A stretch of DNA of 36,405 bases, from NCBI GenBank assembly GCA_023666125.1, contig JAMPCN010000019.1, forward strand, positions 1 through 36,405, given 5' to 3'. Source of the DNA: Bacillus sp. (in: firmicutes). GTDB taxonomy: Bacteria; Bacillota; Clostridia; Lachnospirales; Lachnospiraceae. Of this stretch, positions 15,774 through 23,883 are shown piece after piece. A model generated the notes under the pieces. It made no database searches, had not been told where the DNA came from, and saw only the letters and a list, made by a program, of their open reading frames with translations. The position numbers and the translations under genes are program-made. Numbering within the stretch: the first letter of the stretch is position 1; each line of letters begins with the position of its first letter.

Positions 15774-16838
15774 TCAATGCACAATCCGCATAATATCATT
15801 GTACATGATAAAGACCATCAAAACCATCAGCACCACCAGGCCGGCAAAATGCACCATACCCTCTTTTTCCGGCGGAACGGGTTTTCCTCGAAACACTTCC
15901 AAAAGCAGGAAAACAAGTCTTCCGCCATCCAATGCCGGAACGGGCAGTAAGTTCAAAATACCCAGATTGACGGACAATAAAATAATAAAATTAATCATTG
16001 TAAAGATAACGGTGGATACGCCATATGTCTTTGCCACTTCATAATTTTCCCCTACTATCTGCGCAATACCGATAGGCCCCGACACATCATCTTTCGTTAC
16101 CTGGCCGCGCACAAGCATCACCAGGCTTTCATAAGTCAGCTTCACCTGCGCCCGCAGTTCATAAAAGCTGTACTGGAAAACCTGCAGCGGATTACAGCTT
16201 ATATGCTCACCGCCGCCAACCAGCCCTATATAATGCAAACCGCTTTCCGCATCATAACGCGGCGAGAGCGTGATATCGAAAATCTCGTCTCCCCGCTTAA
16301 GCTCTAAGGTAATAGGCTCTCCCCTGTTTACGGCATTGACTACCGTAATTTCCTCATAGAGATAAATCCTCTTTCCGTCTATTCTGCGGATTTCATCCCC
16401 CGCCATCATGCCCGCTTCCTGCGCCGCGGAATTTTCCATAATCTGCTGCACAACCGGCTTCGTTGCGCCGGTAAAGGCAATCAATATTAACGCAAAGAGA
16501 TATGCTGTCAGGAAATTAAAAAACGGACCCGCAAAAATCGTCGCAATCCTTGCCCAGACATTGGCTGCCTGAAAGCTGTGCTCATCCTTTTCCCCCTCTT
16601 TTGCCTCGACGCCGTCCTCACCGTCAAACATACAGGCGCCGCCGATAGGCAAAGCCCTTAATGCATACTTTGTCTCTCCTTTTTGAAAGGAGCAGATAAC
16701 CGGACCCATACCGACCGAAAATTCCACAACACGGATGCCGTTTCTTTTTCCGATTAAAAAATGCCCGAACTCATGGGATATTACCACAATCCCAAAGATA
16801 ATAATAAATAAGATAATTGTCATAATTGTTTTGGTCAA
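15774..16838 (-). CDS. rseP: Site-2 protease RseP/RasP (intramembrane zinc metalloprotease)
   Basis: 354 residues, M50 family. The zinc motif HEFGH (His22, Glu23, His26) lies in the first membrane helix. A single PDZ domain follows (about 125-190, MAGDEIRRIDGKRI), then the second membrane helices and the conserved LNLLPVPALDGG motif that supplies the third zinc ligand Asp. The family cuts membrane-bound anti-sigma factors and leftover signal peptides. Its ATG overlaps the dxr stop (16835-16838), a sign of tight translational coupling in uppS-cdsA-dxr-rseP. A terminator follows at 15694-15732. Confidence 0.96.
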   Translation of the reverse strand: MTKTIMTIILFIIIFGIVVISHEFGHFLIGKRNGIRVVEFSVGMGPVICSFQKGETKYALRALPIGGACMFDGEDGVEAKEGEKDEHSFQAANVWARIATIFAGPFFNFLTAYLFALILIAFTGATKPVVQQIMENSAAQEAGMMAGDEIRRIDGKRIYLYEEITVVNAVNRGEPITLELKRGDEIFDITLSPRYDAESGLHYIGLVGGGEHISCNPLQVFQYSFYELRAQVKLTYESLVMLVRGQVTKDDVSGPIGIAQIVGENYEVAKTYGVSTVIFTMINFIILLSVNLGILNLLPVPALDGGRLVFLLLEVFRGKPVPPEKEGMVHFAGLVVLMVLMVFIMYNDIMRIVH

Positions 16839-17980
16839 TTCATCACCCGCTCTATAAATTCATATGTTTCCGCTTCCGCTTCTAAAATCTCCTCCACGGA
16901 AGGATTCTCTATCACTTTATGGCTGCCCATAGACTGTTCAATTAATTCCGGAATCTGTAAAAATCCGATTTTCTTTTGTATAAACAAAGAAACCGCCCGC
17001 TCGTTCGCCGCATTAAAGACCGTCGGCATACTGCCCCCCGTTTTGGCCGCCGTATAGGCAAGCTGCAAGCCCTGAAACGTATCCGTATCCGGCTTTTCAA
17101 ACGTAAGCTGCCCCAACTCGAAAAAGTCCACTTTTTTCCCGGGCATCGGTCTTCTATCCGGATAAAATAACGCGTACTGAATGGGCAGTTTCATATCCGG
17201 CATACCAAGCTGCGCCATAATCCCGCCATCTGCATATTCCACCGCCGAATGAATGATGCTCTGCGGATGCACGACTACCTGAATATCCTCTAACGCCGTA
17301 TCAAACAGCCATCTTGCCTCCATGACCTCCAGCCCTTTATTGACTAATGATGCGGAATCAATCGTTACTTTCTTTCCCATCGACCAGTTCGGATGTTTTA
17401 AGGCGTCCTCAATCGTCATTTTCGCAAGTTCGTCTTTCGTCTTGCCACGGAAAGGACCGCCGGAAGCCGTCAAAATGATTTTGCTGACCCGTTTTTTATT
17501 TTCCCCATTCATGGACTGGAAAATTGCGCTGTGTTCGCTGTCTACCGGTAAGATGGATACGCCGCGCTTTTCCGCAAGCGGCATAATAATATGCCCCGCC
17601 GTCACCAACGTTTCTTTATTGGCAAGCGCAATCGTCTTTTTTTGCTCAATCGCCGCAATGGTCGGACGTATGCCAATCATGCCCACGATTGCCGTCACCA
17701 GTATCTGCGCTTCCTCTAGTGTAGAAATTGCTATCAGCCCATCCATGCCGCTTACAATCTCCACGTCCATATCGGCGACTCTGCCCGCCAAATCCTTTGC
17801 GGCCTCTTCGCTCCACATAGCCGCCATGCGCGGGTGAAACTCCCTAATCTGTTTTTCCATCAACTCTACATTGGTTCCCGCCGCCATCGACACTACTTCT
17901 AAATCCGGTTGATTTCGTACAATCTCCAATGTCTGTGTGCCAATCGAGCCTGTAGACCCAAGTATCGCTATCTTTTTCAT
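16835..17980 (-). CDS. dxr: 1-deoxy-D-xylulose 5-phosphate reductoisomerase
   Basis: First committed enzyme of the MEP pathway: DXP plus NADPH gives methylerythritol phosphate. The 381-residue protein has the NADPH loop ILGSTGSIGTQTL at its start, ALANKETLVTAG, the metal/substrate site PVDSEHSAIFQ and LTASGGPFRGK, and the C-terminal helical domain. I chose ATG 17980 (MKKIAILG) with an AAAGG-type site upstream; an earlier TTG at 17998 overlaps the end of cdsA. It stands between cdsA and rseP. Confidence 0.97.
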   Translation of the reverse strand: MKKIAILGSTGSIGTQTLEIVRNQPDLEVVSMAAGTNVELMEKQIREFHPRMAAMWSEEAAKDLAGRVADMDVEIVSGMDGLIAISTLEEAQILVTAIVGMIGIRPTIAAIEQKKTIALANKETLVTAGHIIMPLAEKRGVSILPVDSEHSAIFQSMNGENKKRVSKIILTASGGPFRGKTKDELAKMTIEDALKHPNWSMGKKVTIDSASLVNKGLEVMEARWLFDTALEDIQVVVHPQSIIHSAVEYADGGIMAQLGMPDMKLPIQYALFYPDRRPMPGKKVDFFELGQLTFEKPDTDTFQGLQLAYTAAKTGGSMPTVFNAANERAVSLFIQKKIGFLQIPELIEQSMGSHKVIENPSVEEILEAEAETYEFIERVMN

Positions 17981-17994
17981 CTCTTGCGCCTTTC

Positions 17995-18858
17995 TCAAAC
18001 TGTTATTATAACCAATCCCCAGAAAATAAGAGGTGCGGCCACAATCACACTGTCAAATCTGTCCATAATGCCGCCATGTCCTGGTATCAGCTTTCCATAA
18101 TCCTTAATATCATGGTCTCTCTTAATCGCCGACGCCGCAAGGTCGCCTACCATGGAAACCAGCGCGCCAAGTGCGCCAAGCGCCATGGAACCGACCCAGC
18201 TAAGCCGCCCTACATCCGTCGAAACGGGATTGATAACAAACTGCGTATACAAACCGAATAAAACCGCCGCGCCGACAACGCCGCCAATCGCGCCCTCAAC
18301 GGACTTTTTGGGGCTTAATATCGGTGTCATTTTATGTTTTCCAAACAAAACCCCGACGCAGTAAGCGCAGGTATCGCTTCCCCAGGAACATAAAAAGACA
18401 AGCCATACCAGATAAAAACCCTGGCTCCATCCCTCTCTGATAATATACAAAAATGATAACAGCACAGGCGCATAAATAAATTCAAAAAACGCCGCCATCA
18501 CCTGCTCCGACCTATATGCCGGAAAGGTGAATACATACTGAAACAGAAAAGTCAACAAAGTCAGTATCGGCACAATCGCTACCATACAGTAAATAATCCC
18601 TCTGTTATAGGGCGACATACACATTGCGCCATACAGCACGGCATAGTAAATGACAATGGCGCAAAGCCCCTGCCACTCCAGAGGGTTCGCCTTAACGTCC
18701 TGCATATGCACGCCCGTTGCCTTTGTCAGTTCACTGTAAGCAATCATGGATATGACACATAACGCCGCCGCCATTACCAGACCGCCCGCCCATATAACAG
18801 CAAAAGCAAGAATCACCAATACAATGCCGCTGAGTAATCTCGTACGAAACATAATCAA
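17995..18858 (-). CDS. cdsA: Phosphatidate cytidylyltransferase
   Basis: Makes CDP-diacylglycerol from CTP and phosphatidic acid in the membrane. 287 residues with about seven to eight membrane helices. The CDS signature is near the C-terminus: SAIKRDHDIKDYGKLIPGHG followed by GIMDR, with the conserved Lys-Asp and His-Gly-Gly residues. It is 12 bp after uppS and its end meets the dxr start, so it belongs to the uppS-cdsA-dxr-rseP cluster. An ATG two codons in (18852) is an alternative start. Confidence 0.95.
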   Translation of the reverse strand: MIMFRTRLLSGIVLVILAFAVIWAGGLVMAAALCVISMIAYSELTKATGVHMQDVKANPLEWQGLCAIVIYYAVLYGAMCMSPYNRGIIYCMVAIVPILTLLTFLFQYVFTFPAYRSEQVMAAFFEFIYAPVLLSFLYIIREGWSQGFYLVWLVFLCSWGSDTCAYCVGVLFGKHKMTPILSPKKSVEGAIGGVVGAAVLFGLYTQFVINPVSTDVGRLSWVGSMALGALGALVSMVGDLAASAIKRDHDIKDYGKLIPGHGGIMDRFDSVIVAAPLIFWGLVIITV

Positions 18859-18870
18859 TCAAACCTCTCT

Positions 18871-19578
18871 TTATCCTTCGCTTATCATGCCATACTTTCT
18901 ATCTCTCTTATTATATGCCTGAATAGCCTTTTCCAATTCTTCCTTGGAAAAATCCGGCCATGCAACTTCCGTAAAATAAAATTCCGTATAGGCTAACTGC
19001 CATAAAAGGAAATTGGAAATTCTCTGTTCATTGCATGTGCGGATTAAAAGGTCGGGTTCCGGCAGCCCTTTTGTATCTAAGGTGTCGCTCAGTAACTGTT
19101 CGGTAATATCTTCTTGCCGGAGCGTGCCGTCTTTGACCTGTCCGGCAAGCTTCTGTACGGCACGCACGATCTCGTCTCTGCCGCCGTAATTTAAGGCAAT
19201 CTGAAAATGCAGCCCCGTATTATTTACCGTAGCCGCCTCCAACTGTGCGATGCGCTCTCTGATATCGTCATCCAACCCCGTCTTATCGCCGATAACACGG
19301 ACGCACATGTTATTTTTTGCCGCCGTTTTCAAGCAGGTCTTCATATAGCCCCGCAAAAGCTTCATCAACGCATCCACTTCATCCTGCGGCCTGCTCCAGT
19401 TCTCCGTGGAAAACGCATAGACTGTCAGATACTGTATGCCCATCCGATAAGCTTCCTCACAGATAACCTCCACCGTTTTGGCTCCCTGCGCATGTCCATA
19501 ATTTCTCGGCATTCCCTTACTTGTCGCCCATCTGCCGTTACCATCTAAAATAATTGCTACATGATTCGGTACTGTCAT
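18871..19578 (-). CDS. uppS: Undecaprenyl diphosphate synthase (cis-prenyltransferase)
   Basis: Builds the C55 lipid carrier for peptidoglycan and teichoic acid from FPP and IPP. 235 residues. Motifs: HVAIILDGNGRWA with catalytic Asp (residue 13), GHAQGAKTV, YAFSTENW, and LLIRTCNEQRISNFLLWQ carrying the IPP-binding Arg/Arg/Ser. The usual RTSGEQR reads RTCNEQR here, a mild departure. ATG 19578 has GAGGAG close upstream. It follows the frr terminator, and its leader contains two palindromes (19612-19657), so it may need its own promoter or regulated read-through. Confidence 0.96.
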   Translation of the reverse strand: MTVPNHVAIILDGNGRWATSKGMPRNYGHAQGAKTVEVICEEAYRMGIQYLTVYAFSTENWSRPQDEVDALMKLLRGYMKTCLKTAAKNNMCVRVIGDKTGLDDDIRERIAQLEAATVNNTGLHFQIALNYGGRDEIVRAVQKLAGQVKDGTLRQEDITEQLLSDTLDTKGLPEPDLLIRTCNEQRISNFLLWQLAYTEFYFTEVAWPDFSKEELEKAIQAYNKRDRKYGMISEG

Positions 19579-19611
19579 TTTACTCCTCGTGCCTTCCTCA
19601 CACTCTACGAT

Positions 19612-19657
19612 GTATTGCTATGCAATACTCGCGGCTGAAAATTTTTAATTTTCAGCC
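19612..19657 (-). other. Palindrome pair in the frr-uppS intergenic region
   Basis: Two perfect inverted repeats lie side by side: GTATTGC/GCAATAC with a 3-nt loop (19612-19628) and GGCTGAAAAT/ATTTTCAGCC with a 5-nt loop (19633-19657). Between them and uppS stand CTCTAC and CCTTCCTC (plus strand). The frr-uppS gap is 141 bp. Confidence 0.6.
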
Positions 19658-19660
19658 TGT

Positions 19661-19699
19661 AAAAAGGGATGTAGAGTATACTTACTCTACAATCCCCCT
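19661..19699 (-). terminator. Terminator after frr
   Basis: On the minus strand GGGAT, TGTAGAGTA pairs with TACTCTACA, TCCC (12-13 bp with one bulge) and is followed by TTTTT. It lies about 20 bases after the frr stop. A third GTAGAG stands downstream at 19603-19608 and could compete for the CTCTAC arm. Confidence 0.8.
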
Positions 19700-19719
19700 T
19701 ATCATTTCTTATGTGATAC

Positions 19720-20271
19720 CTATACCGTCATAATCTCTTTTGATTTTTCTTCCACTAATTTATCGACGTCTTTAATATATTTATCCGTCAGCTTCTGTAA
19801 CTGCTCGCCCAACTCCTTGATTTCATCCTCTGAAACCTCTTCCTTGGCAAGCTTCTTAAAAGCGTCCATACCGTCGCGCCTCGCATTTCTAACCGCGACT
19901 TTATTCTCTTCGCCCTTTTTCTTGATATCCTTAACGAGTTCTTTTCTGCGCTCTTCGGTCAATTCCGGAAATACCAGACGGACTACGGCGCCATCGTTAC
20001 TCGGCGTAATGCCAAGGTCGGATGTCATAATCGCTTTTTCGATTTCTTTAATCAGGGTCTTTTCCCATGGAGCAATCTGAATCATTCTCGGGTCGGGAAC
20101 CGTAATGTTACCGACCTGCTGAATCGGTGTCGGCGTTCCGTAATAGTCCACCTTAATCCGGTCCAATACATGGGGATTGGCACGTCCGGCACGAATCGTT
20201 CCCAAATCCAGTACCAGAAAATCATATGCCTTCTTCATTTTCTCATCATATGGTTTTAACCTGTCATCCAT
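19720..20271 (-). CDS. frr: Ribosome recycling factor
   Basis: Splits post-termination ribosomes together with EF-G. 183 residues, the usual length. The three-helix bundle and beta hinge show LGTIRAGRANPHVLDRIKVD (about 26-45), YGTPTPIQQVGNITVPDPRM, and the C-terminal helix rich in Lys/Glu. It follows pyrH as in most Firmicutes, through a 101-bp intergenic stretch with strong inverted repeats, and is closed by a terminator. Confidence 0.98.
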   Translation of the reverse strand: MDDRLKPYDEKMKKAYDFLVLDLGTIRAGRANPHVLDRIKVDYYGTPTPIQQVGNITVPDPRMIQIAPWEKTLIKEIEKAIMTSDLGITPSNDGAVVRLVFPELTEERRKELVKDIKKKGEENKVAVRNARRDGMDAFKKLAKEEVSEDEIKELGEQLQKLTDKYIKDVDKLVEEKSKEIMTV

Positions 20272-20283
20272 CTTTACTATATA

Positions 20284-20368
20284 CCTTCCTCTCCCAAGCG
20301 AAATGCTCTACCGTAGCCAGCAAGAATTTACTATGTAAATTCTTGGAACACAAGCCGCCAGGCTTGGG
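20284..20368 (-). other. Structured element between pyrH and frr
   Basis: It contains a perfect 11-bp palindrome CAAGAATTTAC/GTAAATTCTTG (20321-20345), a short hairpin CAAGCC/GGCTTG (20351-20366), and an outer pairing CCCAAGC (20293-20299) with GCTTGGG (20362-20368) that uses the same bases as the short hairpin. The two folds are mutually exclusive. The outer arm lies directly next to the GAGAGGAAGG region before the frr start. Confidence 0.6.
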
Positions 20369-20372
20369 TTTT

Positions 20373-21068
20373 TTATACGACTACCTTGGTTCCGCTGAAT
20401 TTCCCTTTTACCGCATTCACAATGCTGTCTTTTTCATTCAGTCCGAATACCCACATCGGCATCTTATTGTCTCTTGCCAGAATGGACGCCGTCATATCCA
20501 CCACCTGAAGATTTTTTTCAATGACCTCGTCTATGGATATCTCGTCATATTTCCTAGCCGCCGGATTGGTATGCGGGTCGTCGTCATAGACGCCGTCTAC
20601 CGCTTTCGCAAGTAAAATAACATCCGCGTCCACCTCAACCGCGCGCAGCACAACGCCCGTATCCGTTGAAAAATATGGATGCCCCGTACCACCTGCAAAA
20701 AAGACAACCATGTTCTTTGCAAAATATTTGTTTGCCCTGTCTTTAGAAAACAATTTCGTAAAAGAACCACACTCAAATGGAGTCAAAACACTCGTCATCA
20801 TGCCCACGGAACGAAAAATCTCCGATACGTAAATACAGTTCATAATCGTTGCCAGCATACCAATCTGGTCTGCCTTCGTCCTGTCGATGTTTTCACTCGA
20901 ACGTCCGCGCCAGAAATTTCCGCCTCCGATTACAATACCGACCTGAATACCGTCGTCTACAAGCTGTTTTACCTGTAAGGCAACCTCGCGTACCGTCTCT
21001 TCATGAAATCCGGTCTTTTTCTCTCCCGCTAATGCCTCTCCGCTTAATTTAAGTAGAATACGCCGCAT
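20373..21068 (-). CDS. pyrH: UMP kinase
   Basis: Phosphorylates UMP to UDP; amino-acid-kinase fold, hexameric in bacteria. 231 residues. Motifs: RILLKLSGEALAG at the start, VGIVIGGGNFWRG (about 45-57), ADQIGMLATIMN, FAGGTGHPYFSTDTG (about 128-142), LLAKAVDGVYDDDP. It follows the bactofilin gene by 44 bp with GGAG upstream of ATG. It usually follows tsf directly; here six genes intervene. Confidence 0.97.
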   Translation of the reverse strand: MRRILLKLSGEALAGEKKTGFHEETVREVALQVKQLVDDGIQVGIVIGGGNFWRGRSSENIDRTKADQIGMLATIMNCIYVSEIFRSVGMMTSVLTPFECGSFTKLFSKDRANKYFAKNMVVFFAGGTGHPYFSTDTGVVLRAVEVDADVILLAKAVDGVYDDDPHTNPAARKYDEISIDEVIEKNLQVVDMTASILARDNKMPMWVFGLNEKDSIVNAVKGKFSGTKVVV

Positions 21069-21112
21069 TTTCCATACTCTCCTGTCAATATGCTATTATT
21101 AAATTTTGAGGA

Positions 21113-22090
21113 TTATTTTGCCTTTGCTTTATCTTTCTCCTTGCTTTCTTTGCTCTTCTTGATTTCTTCAAAGAAAGATGTCGGATTGACGTCCGCATAG
21201 CACTGGGAACACATACCCTCGATAACCGCGCCGTTATTAATCTGTACGGATTTGGATTTGATATTGCCCATCACAATAGCGGATGTATCCAGTACAACCG
21301 GTCCGTGTACGTCGATATCGCCCTTTACCGCGCCTGCGATAACTGCGCTGTTTGCATAAATATTACCGATAACAACGGAACTCTGTCCAATCTTTACGCT
21401 GCCGCCGCTGTTGATTTCACCGTTGATTCTGGCTCCCTCTGCAAAAATCTCCGCTGCTTTGGAGTTACCCTGAATAGAACCTGTTACATTCAGTTTACCG
21501 AGAATGTCAATATTTCCCGTAACGCTTCCGATAAGTTCCAAAGAACCTCCCGAAGTAATATCACCTACGATAGTCATTCCTTCTGTTACAACTGCTGTTT
21601 CGTCTACTGCTGCTTTTTCCTGCATTTCCATTTTTTCTTCATTCCTTTCTTCATCCTGCTGCGGTATTTCTAATTCTTCTGATACTTCTTCCGGCATTTC
21701 CGGCGCTGCCGTTTCCGGCTCCATGATTTCCGGCGCTGCCAATACTTCCGGCTCTTGCGGCATAACCATTTCCGCTTCTTCCATCACCGGCATATCTGCC
21801 TCCATAACAGGCTCTTCTGCCACAGGCTCGTCAAATACCGGCTCCGCCTGCGCGCTTTCGTTGGAAATTGCTTCCATCTTATCAAGCATATCGCTTAAGT
21901 CATCCGATGTGGGCATTTCCATTTCCGGCTTCAGCTCCGCTTTAGGCTTTTTTACTTCTTTTGCCTTTTCTTCTGACTCAAGAAGCGCCTGCAACTGTTC
22001 ATCGCTTAAGGCTTCCTGCAATTCCTCTTCCGGCATCAGTTCATTTACCGCCTGGGATAAATCATCCTTTAAATCTGAAAAAAATCCCAT
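21113..22090 (-). CDS. Bactofilin (polymer-forming cytoskeletal protein)
   Basis: 325 residues from ATG 22090 (MGFFSDLKDDLSQ), chosen because GGAGG is eight bases upstream; the ATG at 22105 would contain it. The first 160 residues are acidic and Pro/Glu/Met-rich, likely disordered. The bactofilin beta-helix follows (about 165-290) with regular Gly/Val/Ile turns: GDITSGGSLELIGSVTGNID, INGEINSGGSVKIGQ, VIGNIYANSAVIAGAVKGD. A CSQC pair and a Lys/Glu-rich tail end the protein. Bactofilins polymerise without nucleotide and often scaffold cell-wall enzymes. The polysaccharide deacetylase gene just upstream (18 bp) is a plausible partner. Confidence 0.88.
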   Translation of the reverse strand: MGFFSDLKDDLSQAVNELMPEEELQEALSDEQLQALLESEEKAKEVKKPKAELKPEMEMPTSDDLSDMLDKMEAISNESAQAEPVFDEPVAEEPVMEADMPVMEEAEMVMPQEPEVLAAPEIMEPETAAPEMPEEVSEELEIPQQDEERNEEKMEMQEKAAVDETAVVTEGMTIVGDITSGGSLELIGSVTGNIDILGKLNVTGSIQGNSKAAEIFAEGARINGEINSGGSVKIGQSSVVIGNIYANSAVIAGAVKGDIDVHGPVVLDTSAIVMGNIKSKSVQINNGAVIEGMCSQCYADVNPTSFFEEIKKSKESKEKDKAKAK

Positions 22091-22108
22091 TCTATAATCC
22101 TCCATTCT

Positions 22109-23083
22109 TTAGTCATTACTGATATGTTGTATCGGTTCCGTATCTTCCGTGATAGGAACGATGACGGTATCTTCCATTGCCTGAATACGCTCAATCAGCG
22201 TTGGCAGGGCTTCTACCGTAGTATTTTTATTTGACGCGTCATGCATCAAAATAATACTTTCATGATATTGCGCAAGGTTCGACGTACAGTTACGCAGGAT
22301 TGCGTCCGTACTGATATAACTGTTGGAAGCGTCTCCCGAGGATACGTTCCAGTCAAAATAAGTAATATCCTGCTCATCCAGATAGGCAATCAGTTCATGC
22401 ATATCCACCCTGCTGACCGTATTGCTGCTTCCTCCCGGGAATCTGCAATATCTGCACCACACCCCGGTTGTCTCATACAAAAATTCCTGTAACTTACTCA
22501 AATCTTCGGCATAACTTTCCACCGATTCGTATATTTCATCATATTTATGGCTGTAGGAGTGCATCGCCAGCGTATGCCCCTCTTCCACGATTCTTTTGTA
22601 TAACGCCTGATATTCTTCCTCTTCCTTTCCTACGACAAAGAAAGTCGCTTTCACATCATACTGCGCAAGAATATCCAGAATCCTGTTTGTATTACTGCTT
22701 GGTCCGTCATCAAACGTTAAATACACCTGACGGACGCTTCCGTCTTCCGCGGGCTGTGCGGCCGTATTATCTCCCGGCGTCTTCGCATTGTCGCGCCTGG
22801 AAATATTCACACCGTCCGCCGTATACAGGTCTGCGTCTTCTCCTCCTTCTGCATCGGCGTCTGTTTCCTCTGAATCCTCTACAGGATACATAACGGCCGT
22901 TTCCACTGCCTGTTCCCGTAACTCTTTCAGTTCTTTCTTTACAATATGAAGCTGTACTCCCAGAATAACAGATAATGCCGTGGGAATCAATATTGCCATA
23001 ACGAGGACGAAGATGATTAACTTTTTTAAAAAGCGGATACGCTTCTGTCTCGCCAGCCGCTCTTCCATCTCTGCCTTGTCCAT
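22109..23083 (-). CDS. Membrane-anchored polysaccharide (peptidoglycan) deacetylase
   Basis: About 324 residues with a basic N-terminus, one membrane helix (about 22-45), an acidic linker and a NodB domain. Catalytic motifs (numbered from the alternative first ATG): TFDDGP at 125-130, HSYSH at 177-181, RFPGGS (about 217), DWNVSSGD and LMHD. All metal and catalytic residues are present. The topology puts the enzyme outside the membrane, where it would deacetylate peptidoglycan. I chose ATG 23083, nine bases after GGAG; ATG 23089 is only three bases from it. A weak promoter may lie at 23124-23152. It probably forms an operon with the bactofilin gene and perhaps pyrH-frr. Confidence 0.88.
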   Translation of the reverse strand: MDKAEMEERLARQKRIRFLKKLIIFVLVMAILIPTALSVILGVQLHIVKKELKELREQAVETAVMYPVEDSEETDADAEGGEDADLYTADGVNISRRDNAKTPGDNTAAQPAEDGSVRQVYLTFDDGPSSNTNRILDILAQYDVKATFFVVGKEEEEYQALYKRIVEEGHTLAMHSYSHKYDEIYESVESYAEDLSKLQEFLYETTGVWCRYCRFPGGSSNTVSRVDMHELIAYLDEQDITYFDWNVSSGDASNSYISTDAILRNCTSNLAQYHESIILMHDASNKNTTVEALPTLIERIQAMEDTVIVPITEDTEPIQHISND

Positions 23084-23123
23084 CTTCATCGGCTCCTTAG
23101 TTATTTTTCAACATTCCTTATTA

Positions 23124-23152
23124 ATAATAACACATCTTACGAATTACGAAAA
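23124..23152 (-). promoter_or_regulatory. Possible promoter of deacetylase-bactofilin
   Basis: TATTAT (23124-23129) with TTTTCG 17 bp upstream on the minus strand, between the rubrerythrin terminator and the deacetylase start. The -35 match is weak. Confidence 0.3.
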
Positions 23153-23174
23153 GTAATTTTATTAAAAACGTTAT

Positions 23175-23208
23175 GAAAAAAAATGGAACTGCCACGCCGG
23201 ACAGTTCC
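23175..23208 (-). terminator. Terminator after rubrerythrin
   Basis: Minus strand GGAACTG/CAGTTCC with inner CC/GG pairs forms a strong hairpin followed by ATTTTTTTT, only a few bases after the rubrerythrin stop codon. Confidence 0.9.
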
Positions 23209-23215
23209 AAACCCT

Positions 23216-23818
23216 CTACATACAGCATTCTCCCGTATAAGGAGCAAGCTCCAAACGGATAAAATAACCTCTGTCGCTGTGACAGACCGGGCAGACCGGC
23301 GGAACCTGCGTTCCCCGGTAAATATGTCCGCATTCCATACACATCCATGCGCACTCGATATCCGATGCAAAAAGTTTGCCCTCTTCCAGCCATTCGGCGA
23401 ACTTTCCGAATCTGTTTCCGTGGATTTTTTCGATTTCGGCAATCTGCCTGAAAGAATCGGCTATATGGGAAAAACCCTCCTCGTCCGCCTTTCTTGCAAA
23501 ATTACGGTACACATCATCATGTTCTTCATATTCATTATGCTGCGCCATACGCAAAAGCACGGCCGCGTCTTTCGAGATATCCACCGGGTATGCGCCTTCA
23601 ATCGCAATATTTTCCCCTGCCATCTCGTTTAAATATTTATAAAATACCTCCGCATGTTCTCTTTCCTGCTCGGCGGTAAACCGAAAAACCGCCTCTATCA
23701 CATACAGTTTCTCTTCCCTTGCGCATCCTGCAGCAATCGTATAGCGGTTTCTCGCCTGACTTTCACCTGCAAAAGCGCGCATCAGGTTCGTTTTTGTCTC
23801 ACTGCTTTTAAAATCCAT
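23216..23818 (-). CDS. Rubrerythrin
   Basis: Non-haem iron peroxidase that removes hydrogen peroxide in anaerobes. 200 residues. An N-terminal ferritin-like four-helix domain carries the diiron ligands (FAGESQARNRY, FTAEQEREHAEVFY, HNEYEEHDDVYRNFARKADEEG, IAEIEKIHGNRF). A C-terminal rubredoxin domain has CMECG and CPVC iron-binding pairs. ATG 23818 is seven bases after GGAG; a GTG one codon earlier is too close. It stands alone: a strong terminator follows and a leader hairpin precedes it. Confidence 0.95.
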   Translation of the reverse strand: MDFKSSETKTNLMRAFAGESQARNRYTIAAGCAREEKLYVIEAVFRFTAEQEREHAEVFYKYLNEMAGENIAIEGAYPVDISKDAAVLLRMAQHNEYEEHDDVYRNFARKADEEGFSHIADSFRQIAEIEKIHGNRFGKFAEWLEEGKLFASDIECAWMCMECGHIYRGTQVPPVCPVCHSDRGYFIRLELAPYTGECCM

Positions 23819-23829
23819 CACTTTGCTCC

Positions 23830-23875
23830 TTTCCGGGTTTTTGGAAAAATTTCTCTTACCTATTTTCCCCGGAAA
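23830..23875 (-). promoter_or_regulatory. Hairpin in the rubrerythrin leader
   Basis: A perfect 8-bp stem TTTCCGGG/CCCGGAAA encloses a second A/T-rich stem. It ends directly before the GGAG ribosome binding site at 23824-23827, so it could affect translation. It could instead be a weak end signal for the upstream gene, though no T-run follows. Confidence 0.4.
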
Positions 23876-23883
23876 TAAAGCTT

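Noticed and set aside
21504-22097. A 197-codon Ser-rich plus-strand frame opposite bactofilin
   Set aside because: The Ser/Ile richness is the reverse complement of the acidic repetitive bactofilin N-terminus.
23137-23442. Two minus-strand frames over the 3' part of rubrerythrin
   Set aside because: They overlap the rubredoxin domain and the terminator in other frames and show no domain.
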